Under the pieces are notes generated by a model, which searched no databases, was not told the origin of the DNA, and saw only the letters and a list, made by a program, of their open reading frames with translations. Both the position numbers and the translations under genes were made by a program. A stretch of DNA of 64,000 nt from Cellulomonas persica (GTDB lineage: Bacteria > Actinomycetota > Actinomycetes > Actinomycetales > Cellulomonadaceae): NCBI RefSeq assembly GCF_007989825.1, contig NZ_BJUA01000009.1, forward strand, positions 112,372 to 176,371. The letters run 5' to 3'. Of the stretch, positions 58,624 to 64,000 are shown piece by piece; position 1 is the first letter of the stretch; the number at the start of each line of letters is the position of its first letter.

Positions 58624-61091
58624 GGCCGGTTCGCGGAGTCGTCGCGCCCGCGGTCCCGGTCACGTCCGGGCGGGCCCTTCTCGTCGTCCTTCTTGCACTC
58701 GGGACGGTTCGGGTCGTCCTTGCAGGGGTCCCAGTTCTGCTGCGACCCGTCGGACAGCCGCAGCGTGATGACCGAGCCGGCGACGGCCCAGCCCTGCGGG
58801 TCCTGCTCGGCGACGCGGCCGGCCTCGAGCGCCGAGGGCACACGCTGCGTCGAGACGACGACCTGGAACCCGCGAGCGGCGAGCGCGCTGCGCGCCTCGT
58901 TCTCCTTCATGCCGATGACGTTCGGCACGGAGATCTTCTTGCCGTGGACGAGGTCGTTCGGCGGGGTGTCGAAGCCGGGGTTGTCGCCGCCGCCGAGCGC
59001 GGCGTTCATGAACCGGACCCAGGTGGGCGCGGCGATCGACGAGCCCCACGGCCCGGCGCCGAACCCGCTGTAGTTGCGGCCGTTGATCGTCAGCCCGTGC
59101 ATGGACTTCATCGCGTCGGTGTGGCCGACCCACACGGCCGCGGCGAGGCGCGGGGTGTACCCGACGAACCAGGTGTGCTCGTTGTGCGTCGTGGTGCCGG
59201 TCTTGCCTGCCGCCGCGAAGCCCGGCCGTGCGATGCCCTTGGCCGTGCCGTTCCAGACGTTGCTGAGCGCGTAGTTCATCGCCTTGGCGACGCCCTCGTC
59301 GATCTTCTGGCTGCAGTTGGCGCTCGGGACCTTGAGCTCCTCACCGTTGCTGTCCGTGGCCTTGAGGATCGCGACCGGCTGGCAGTAGACACCGTTGGCG
59401 GCGAACGTGGCGAACGCGTTGGCCATCGTCAGCGGGGCCACCGACTGGGAACCGAGGACGTTCGCGGGCAGCGGGTCGACGGGGCCGTCCTTCGCCAGGC
59501 CGCCGGCCTTGTGGACACCGATCTCCGCTGCGCCGGTGAAGATGTCGCACAGGTTGATCTTGCTGGCCATCGCGACGTAGCCCGAGTTCACCGAGTTCAT
59601 CGTCGCCTGCAGCACCGTCATGACGGCGCCCTTGCCCTCGGCGTTGCCGAACTCCCACGTCCCGCTGAGGTTGGTGCAGGGCGCATTGAACTCCGACAGG
59701 TTGTACTTCAGCTTCGTGCCGTTGATCGTCTCGCCCAGCGCGTGGCCTTCCTTGAGCCACTGCAGGAGCGTGAACGGCTTGAAGGTCGAGCCCGGCGGGA
59801 AGCCGGACGCGCTGCCGTACTTGTTGTCGGTGTTGAAGTTGACCGCGGTCTCGCGCTTCCCGTGGTCCTGGGTGTTGTTGTAGATCCGGTTCTGGGCCAT
59901 GGCCTTGATCTGGCCGGTCCCGGGCTCCACGACGATCATCGCCGTGCCGATGCCGGACGGGTCGTCGACCGGGACCCCGGCCTTGACCTCCTTGTCGGCG
60001 TCGGCCTGCATCTGCTTGTCGAGCGTGGTCCAGATCGTCAGACCGCCGCGGTACAGGCGGCCGAGGCGCTCTTCCTCGGTCTTGCCGAACGCCTCGTCGT
60101 TGCGGATGACCTTGGTGACGTAGTCGCAGAAGTACCCGGCGCCGGCGATGGCGACGTTCGCGGACATGCAGCCGCGCTTGGGGGTCTGGACGTTGAGCGT
60201 GTCCTCGATCGGTGTCGCCTTGCCGGTGTCGTACTCCTCCTGCGTGATGTACTTCTCGCGCAGCATGAGCCCGAGGACGACGTTGCGACGCTTCTCGGCG
60301 CGCTCCGGGTGCAGGGTCGGGTCCCAGTACGACGGGGACTTGGTGATCCCTGCGATGGTCGCGGCGCGCAGGTAGTCGAGCTTGAGCGCGCGCATGCCGA
60401 AGTAGCGCTGCGCCGCGGACTCGACGCCCCAGACCGACGAGCCGAACTGGGCGATGTTGAGGTACTTCTCGAGGATCTCGTCCTTGGACATGGTCTTCTC
60501 GAGCGTGATCGCGAGCTTCGCCTCGCGGAGCTTGCGCGCGATGCCCTCGGTGCCCTCGCTGGCGCGCGCGTTGTTGATCGCGGCCTGCTTCTCCTCCTCC
60601 GTCTCGGCGGAGTCCGCGGCCTCGATCAGCACGTTCTTGACGTACTGCTGCGTGAGGGTCGAGGCGCCCTCCTGCGAGTCGTCGTCCATCGCGTTGCGCG
60701 CGGCGGCACGCACCATGCCCATCACGTCGACGCCCGCGTGCTCGTAGAACCGCCGGTCCTCGGTCGCGATCACCGCCTCCTGCATGATCGGGGCGATCTC
60801 GTCGAGCGGCACGACGACGCGGTCCTGGTGGTAGATGGTCGCCAGGAGCGTGCCGTCGGACGCGAGGATGCGCGACTTCTGGGGCAGCGCCTTCTGCTCG
60901 AGCGCCGTCGGGAGGTCGTCGAACGCGGTCTGCGACATCTCGGTGAGGCCGTTCGCGATCGCGACGCCGGGCAGCGCGAGACCTGCGGCGAGCACGCCAC
61001 CCAGGCCGGCGACGAGCACGAAGGACAGCAGGAGGGCCAGCGCCTGGAAGGCGTTGACCTGTCGACCTCGTGCGCGGGCAGTCTTCGGCAT
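58620..61091 (-). CDS. Bifunctional class A penicillin-binding protein with PASTA domain
   Basis: 823 aa. One membrane segment (about 15-45) precedes the GT51 glycosyltransferase (IATEDRRFYEHAGVDVMG) and the transpeptidase (GSTFKPFT SxxK, SVN, KTGTT). A PASTA domain (SVPNVIGMKENEARSALAAR) and a charged Pro/Asp/Arg tail end it. It polymerises and crosslinks peptidoglycan. Domain order and the adjoining whiB4 match PonA2. ATG 61091 follows TACCCT with seven nt spacing. Confidence 0.95.
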   Translation of the reverse strand: MPKTARARGRQVNAFQALALLLSFVLVAGLGGVLAAGLALPGVAIANGLTEMSQTAFDDLPTALEQKALPQKSRILASDGTLLATIYHQDRVVVPLDEIAPIMQEAVIATEDRRFYEHAGVDVMGMVRAAARNAMDDDSQEGASTLTQQYVKNVLIEAADSAETEEEKQAAINNARASEGTEGIARKLREAKLAITLEKTMSKDEILEKYLNIAQFGSSVWGVESAAQRYFGMRALKLDYLRAATIAGITKSPSYWDPTLHPERAEKRRNVVLGLMLREKYITQEEYDTGKATPIEDTLNVQTPKRGCMSANVAIAGAGYFCDYVTKVIRNDEAFGKTEEERLGRLYRGGLTIWTTLDKQMQADADKEVKAGVPVDDPSGIGTAMIVVEPGTGQIKAMAQNRIYNNTQDHGKRETAVNFNTDNKYGSASGFPPGSTFKPFTLLQWLKEGHALGETINGTKLKYNLSEFNAPCTNLSGTWEFGNAEGKGAVMTVLQATMNSVNSGYVAMASKINLCDIFTGAAEIGVHKAGGLAKDGPVDPLPANVLGSQSVAPLTMANAFATFAANGVYCQPVAILKATDSNGEELKVPSANCSQKIDEGVAKAMNYALSNVWNGTAKGIARPGFAAAGKTGTTTHNEHTWFVGYTPRLAAAVWVGHTDAMKSMHGLTINGRNYSGFGAGPWGSSIAAPTWVRFMNAALGGGDNPGFDTPPNDLVHGKKISVPNVIGMKENEARSALAARGFQVVVSTQRVPSALEAGRVAEQDPQGWAVAGSVITLRLSDGSQQNWDPCKDDPNRPECKKDDEKGPPGRDRDRGRDDSANRP

Positions 61092-61285
61092 GCCCGCCAG
61101 GGTAGTCGGAGCCCCCGTGGACCCGGGCCTGGGCGGCCGTCCGGCTCGGAGCCTGCACCGGACCTGCACAACCGGCACCGCCACCAGGACAAACGTCCTA
61201 CTCGGGGCATATCGCAGCCCCGACGACGGGTGTCACCCGATTGCGGGAGCGCGTCCACACCTCGGGATGACCCGAACGGAGTCTC

Positions 61286-61313
61286 GTCAACACCCCTGGT
61301 CGCACGCTAGTTT
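61286..61313 (+). promoter_or_regulatory. Promoter of the whiB-like gene
   Basis: GTCAAC (61286-61291) and TAGTTT (61308-61313) are separated by 16 bp, about 80 bp before the GTG start. The remaining 301-bp divergent spacer (61092-61392) shows no gene. Confidence 0.5.
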
Positions 61314-61392
61314 TCGGGGCAAACGCCTCGTCTGTGTGGTAGCTGCACGTGAGGTGGCAACCACGAAGCGACGACGCAACAGGGGGAGCGCG

Positions 61393-61683
61393 GTGACAGC
61401 GACCAAGGAAGGCCACTGGACCGCGTCCGCGGCGTGCGGCTCCGGGAGCGTCTCACCCGACGCGCTGTTCGTCGAGGGCTCCGCCCAGCGCGACGCGCGT
61501 TCGGTGTGCCAGCAGTGCCCGGTGCGGCTCGAGTGCCTCGCGGACGCGCTCGACAACCGGATGGACTTCGGTGTGTGGGGCGGCATGACCGAGCGCGAGC
61601 GGCGTGCGCTGCTGCGCCGCCGGCCCGAGGTGCGCTCGTGGTGGTCCGAGCTGGTGCCCACGGGCGAGCTCGTCCCGAGCTGA
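61393..61683 (+). CDS. WhiB-family iron-sulfur transcription factor (WhiB4-like)
   Basis: 96 aa. Four cluster cysteines (C15, C39, C42, C48), the FGVWGGMTERERRALL turn and a short basic tail are present. ALFVEGSAQRDARSVCQQCP and VWGGMTERERRALLRRRPEV resemble WhiB4, and the position beside the PBP gene is as in mycobacteria. It senses redox state through a 4Fe-4S cluster. GTG 61393 has GGGGGAG four nt upstream. Confidence 0.92.
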   Translation: MTATKEGHWTASAACGSGSVSPDALFVEGSAQRDARSVCQQCPVRLECLADALDNRMDFGVWGGMTERERRALLRRRPEVRSWWSELVPTGELVPS

Positions 61684-61781
61684 CGCCGCCCGGACGCTCC
61701 ACGCACGCGCCCTCGCCTCCCGCCGAACCCGCCGTCGGCACCGGGCTGACCGTGCCCTCGTCGGCTGGCTAGGGTGTGGCC

Positions 61782-61940
61782 ATGGCGACCAAGTGGGAGT
61801 ACGCGACCGTCCCCCTCATCATCCACATGACCAAGGCGATCCTGGACCAGTGGGGCAGCGACGGGTGGGAGCTCGTGCAGGTGGTGCCCGGGCCCGGTGA
61901 CGGGCTCGTCGCGTACCTCAAGCGTCCGCTGGAGGCCTGA
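61782..61940 (+). CDS. DUF4177-like small protein
   Basis: 52 aa: ATKWEYATVPLIIHMTKAIL and SDGWELVQVVPGPGDGLVAYL. DUF4177 is a short ferredoxin-like fold of unknown role. ATG 61782 follows TAGGGT at six nt (leaderless). Its TGA overlaps the RidA ATG by one base (TGATG), so the two are coupled. The same pair occurs in mycobacteria near crp. Confidence 0.85.
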   Translation: MATKWEYATVPLIIHMTKAILDQWGSDGWELVQVVPGPGDGLVAYLKRPLEA

Positions 61941-62428
61941 TGGGCGCCGCGCAGCGGCTCGCCGAGCTCGGGTTGAGCCTGCCCGCGGTGGCGGCGCCCG
62001 TCGCGGCGTACGTGCCCGCGGTGCGCAGCGGCCGGTACGTGCACACGTCCGGCCAGCTCCCGTTCGTCGACGGCACGCTGCCGGCCACGGGCAAGGTGGG
62101 CGCGGACGTGGGTCCCGACGAGGCCGCGGCGCTCGCGCGCACGGCCGCGATCAACGCGCTCGCGGCGGTCGCGGCGCTGGTCGAGCGCGAGGGTGGCCCG
62201 GCGGGGGCCGACGCGCTCGACCGGGTCGTGCGCGTCGTCAAGGTCGTCGGGTTCGTCGCGAGCGACCCGTCGTTCACCGCCCAGCCCGCGGTGATCAACG
62301 GCGCGAGCCTGCTGCTGCACGACGTGCTGGGCGAGGCGGGCGTGCACGCACGGTCCGCGGTCGGCGTCGCGGTGCTGCCGCTGGACTCGCCGGTCGAGGT
62401 CGAGATCGTCGTCGAGCTCGCCGACTGA
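61940..62428 (+). CDS. RidA/YjgF-family protein
   Basis: 162 aa, belonging to the longer actinobacterial RidA subgroup. VRSGRYVHTSGQLPFVDG, GADVGPDEAAALARTAAINAL and the late RSAVGVAVLPLDSPVEVEIV are present. Classic RidA proteins hydrolyse reactive enamine/imine intermediates; the catalytic Arg in the final motif appears as ARSAVG. A strong terminator follows. Confidence 0.9.
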   Translation: MGAAQRLAELGLSLPAVAAPVAAYVPAVRSGRYVHTSGQLPFVDGTLPATGKVGADVGPDEAAALARTAAINALAAVAALVEREGGPAGADALDRVVRVVKVVGFVASDPSFTAQPAVINGASLLLHDVLGEAGVHARSAVGVAVLPLDSPVEVEIVVELAD

Positions 62429-62457
62429 CGCCCCGCGCACCCTCGAGCACCCCAGGA

Positions 62458-62499
62458 CGCAGAACGGCCCGGACGACGAACCGTCCGGGCCGTTCTGCG
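62458..62499. terminator. Bidirectional hairpin terminator
   Basis: An 18-bp perfect inverted repeat, CGCAGAACGGCCCGGACG and its complement around a 6-nt loop, lies between RidA (+) and crp (-). Confidence 0.85.
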
Positions 62500-62509
62500 T
62501 GTGGCGAGG

Positions 62510-63187
62510 TCAGCGTGCGCGGCGCTCCAGGCGGTCGACGTCGAGCAGCACGACCGCGCGGCCCTCGCGACGGACCCACCCGCGCGCGGCGAAGTCGGCG
62601 AGCGCCTTGTTGACGGTCTCGCGCGACGCACCGACGAGCTGCGCGAGCTCCTCCTGCGTGAGGTCGTGCGCGACGCGCACACCTTCGTCGACCTGCTCGC
62701 CGAACCGCGTCGACAGGTCGAGCAGGGCCTTCGCGACGCGGCCGGGGACGTCGGAGAACACCAGGTCCGCGAGCGCCTCGTTGGTGCGGCGCAGGCGGCG
62801 GGCCAGGGCCTGCAGCAGGTGGCGCGCGACGTCGGGCTTGTCGGCCAGCCAGCGCACCAGCTCGTCGTGGTCGAGCTCGAGCAGGACCGCGTCGGCGACG
62901 ACCGTGGCGGTCGCGGTGCGCGGACCCGGGTCGAACATCGACAGCTCACCGAACATCTCGCCCGGGCCGAGCACCGCGAGCAGGTTCTCGCGGCCGTCGC
63001 TCGACCGGCGGCCGAGCTTGATCTTGCCGTCGCGCACGATGTAGAGCCGGTCGCCCGGCTCTCCCTCATGGAACAGCACGTCGCCGCGTACCGCCTCCAT
63101 CGGGGTCATGTTCGCGACGAGCGCGAGAGCCGACTCCTCGTCGAGACCCACGAACAGCGGTGCCGACAGCACGACGTCCTCAGCCAC
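62510..63187 (-). CDS. crp: Crp/Fnr-family regulator, cAMP-binding type
   Basis: 225 aa. The cyclic-nucleotide domain has FGELSMFDPGPRTATATV, with E81 and R90 where cAMP is bound. The C-terminal HTH is LTQEELAQLVGASRETVNKA. It is the counterpart of GlxR/Crp in actinobacteria, a global regulator binding TGTGA-N6-TCACA sites. AGGAG lies five nt before GTG 63187. Confidence 0.93.
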   Translation of the reverse strand: MAEDVVLSAPLFVGLDEESALALVANMTPMEAVRGDVLFHEGEPGDRLYIVRDGKIKLGRRSSDGRENLLAVLGPGEMFGELSMFDPGPRTATATVVADAVLLELDHDELVRWLADKPDVARHLLQALARRLRRTNEALADLVFSDVPGRVAKALLDLSTRFGEQVDEGVRVAHDLTQEELAQLVGASRETVNKALADFAARGWVRREGRAVVLLDVDRLERRAR

Positions 63188-63308
63188 GGTCGCTCCTTAC
63201 TCCAACTCTGGTCAGCTGACCCGCACCCGCCGTACCGAGGTCCGGACGACGAGATCCACGCCACAGTCTGCCGCATCGCGGCGCGGTGTCTCCTCGAGGG
63301 GCGGTGGG

Positions 63309-63722
63309 TCACCGCCGGGCGGGGGGCCCGGCGAGCAGGTCGCCGGCGCCCGTGGGGTCGTCGGCGAGGTGTGAGATCAGGCTGTCCGTGGTCCGCGCGA
63401 GCGCGGCGGTGACGCCCTGCTCGTACGACGCGAGGCGGTCGTCGAGGGCGCGCAGGCGGTCGAGCTCGGCGACGTCGGCCGGCGCGGGTTCGGGCAGCAG
63501 GTGCATGAGCTCGTCCATGTGCGGCACGGCGAGCGAGATGTCGAGCGGGAGCTGGAACGCGACGTCCTCACCCAGCGGGTCGGGGCGGGCGGCGCTCGCG
63601 ACGGCGAGGTCGATGCGCGCGCGCACCAGGCGGCGCCACCACACGACGCGCGCCTTCTCGGCGCGGAGGGCTCGGCGGTCGAGTCGCAGGCTGCGCACCT
63701 TGTGGTCGCCGCCAGGAGTCAT
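63309..63722 (-). CDS. RsiG-like or related helical protein (tentative)
   Basis: 137 aa. The helix LRAEKARVVWWRRLVRARID resembles the c-di-GMP-binding helix of RsiG (E-x3-S-x2-R-x3-Q-x3-D), but only Arg and Asp are kept; Glu, Ser and Gln are replaced. A second helical part (VAELDRLRALDDRLASYEQG) ends the protein. If related, it may bind a sigma factor without c-di-GMP. A conserved unknown is the safe reading. It lies upstream of crp on the same strand. Confidence 0.4.
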   Translation of the reverse strand: MTPGGDHKVRSLRLDRRALRAEKARVVWWRRLVRARIDLAVASAARPDPLGEDVAFQLPLDISLAVPHMDELMHLLPEPAPADVAELDRLRALDDRLASYEQGVTAALARTTDSLISHLADDPTGAGDLLAGPPARR

Positions 63723-63889
63723 CTGCGTGCTCCTCCTCGTCCCGTTGACCTCTGTCCCTACGGCCGTTGGCCCGTCCTACTTGAGAGTTCCATCCTTTCC
63801 TGTCACCCAGATCACCCCGTGGGAGCAACGGCACGACGAGGGTGCTGCCCGACTGCGGGCGTGTCGGCGGCGGGTCGTAGGCTGCGCGG

Positions 63890-64000
63890 GTGACGAGACG
63901 GACGTCTGTGCACGTGGAGAGCCCTGTGCACGTGGAGAGCCCTGTGCACGTGGAGAGCCCTGTGCACGTGGAGAGCCCTGTGCACGTGGAGACCCCTCTG
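63890..64000 (+). CDS. N-terminus of a protein encoded by an 18-bp tandem repeat (partial)
   Basis: GTG 63890 follows TAGGCT with six nt spacing (leaderless type). The reading frame is VTRRTS followed by five hexapeptides VHVESP (the last VHVETP), then runs off the right edge. Genes beside crp in actinobacteria are often nth (endonuclease III); this could be its extended N-terminus, but nothing of that domain is visible. Confidence 0.45.
   Translation, partial: MTRRTSVHVESPVHVESPVHVESPVHVESPVHVETPL
63908..63997 (+). repeat. 18-bp in-frame tandem repeat, five copies
   Basis: Five contiguous copies of GTGCACGTGGAGAGCCCT; only the last differs, by one base. Near-perfect identity implies recent expansion. 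Confidence 0.9.

Overview
The window comes from a very high-GC actinobacterium. The strong G/C bias at third codon positions, the WhiB protein, the F420-type luciferase-like oxidoreductase, the DUF2510 and DUF5063 proteins and the many leaderless genes all fit. Gene content and style look most like Cellulomonas or a close relative in Micrococcales. That placement is an inference; no rRNA or other phylogenetic marker is present. Most of the window is chromosomal core, with little mobile DNA.

Region by region: 1-5.1 kb holds a HelR/HelD-type RNA-polymerase motor protein (reading off the left edge) behind a palindrome resembling the rifamycin-associated element, then a ScoMcrA-head/zinc-ribbon protein, a GNAT, a DUF1540 protein and an APH-like kinase. 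5.2-10.2 kb holds a degenerate GGDEF-like gene divergent from an unusual 1,333-aa membrane sigma factor with fused zinc finger and large extracellular part. 10.2-13.3 kb is metabolic and nucleotide genes (SDR, upp, tadA, sirtuin) and tRNA-Ser(CGA). 13.6-24.6 kb has a PAP2-PAP2-DAG-kinase operon, a TetR/MFS efflux pair with twin operators, gabD, phoA, a DsbA-like protein and an L,D-transpeptidase. 24.9-35.9 kb has an FtsH-like protease, a Nei-type glycosylase, an LLM oxidoreductase, a GT87-like glycosyltransferase, an NCS2 permease, a LytR_C pair, cspA and a pseudouridine synthase. 36-43.8 kb has a small atypical island beside tRNA-Ser(GGA), the SRP RNA, an AsnC/LysE pair and the dnaX-recR-DUF5063 cluster. 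43.9-50.9 kb has a conventional ABC exporter and a four-gene secreted-protein/lipoprotein/ABC/FtsX cassette, followed by a thioredoxin-DUF4395 pair. 51-57 kb has lysC-asd, a LiaRS-like two-component operon with a DUF4097 protein, and tRNA-Pro(CGG). 57.6-64 kb (metallophosphoesterase, bifunctional PBP, WhiB4-like, DUF4177, RidA, Crp) keeps the gene order known from the Mycobacterium tuberculosis ponA2/whiB4/crp neighbourhood.

Three themes cut across the window. First, two families of non-coding intergenic repeats: GAGCGCGG-type at four loci and GTCGTCAG-type at two. Both are built from forward copies followed by inverted copies. Second, many genes have a TANNNT -10 hexamer exactly 6-7 nt before a GTG/ATG start, so their mRNAs are probably leaderless. 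Third, broken gene remnants sit directly behind both tRNA-Ser genes, which suggests old integration scars. The strongest candidates for new biology are the membrane-tethered sigma factor, the 46.3-49.7 kb cassette, the repeat families and the RAE-HelR pair.
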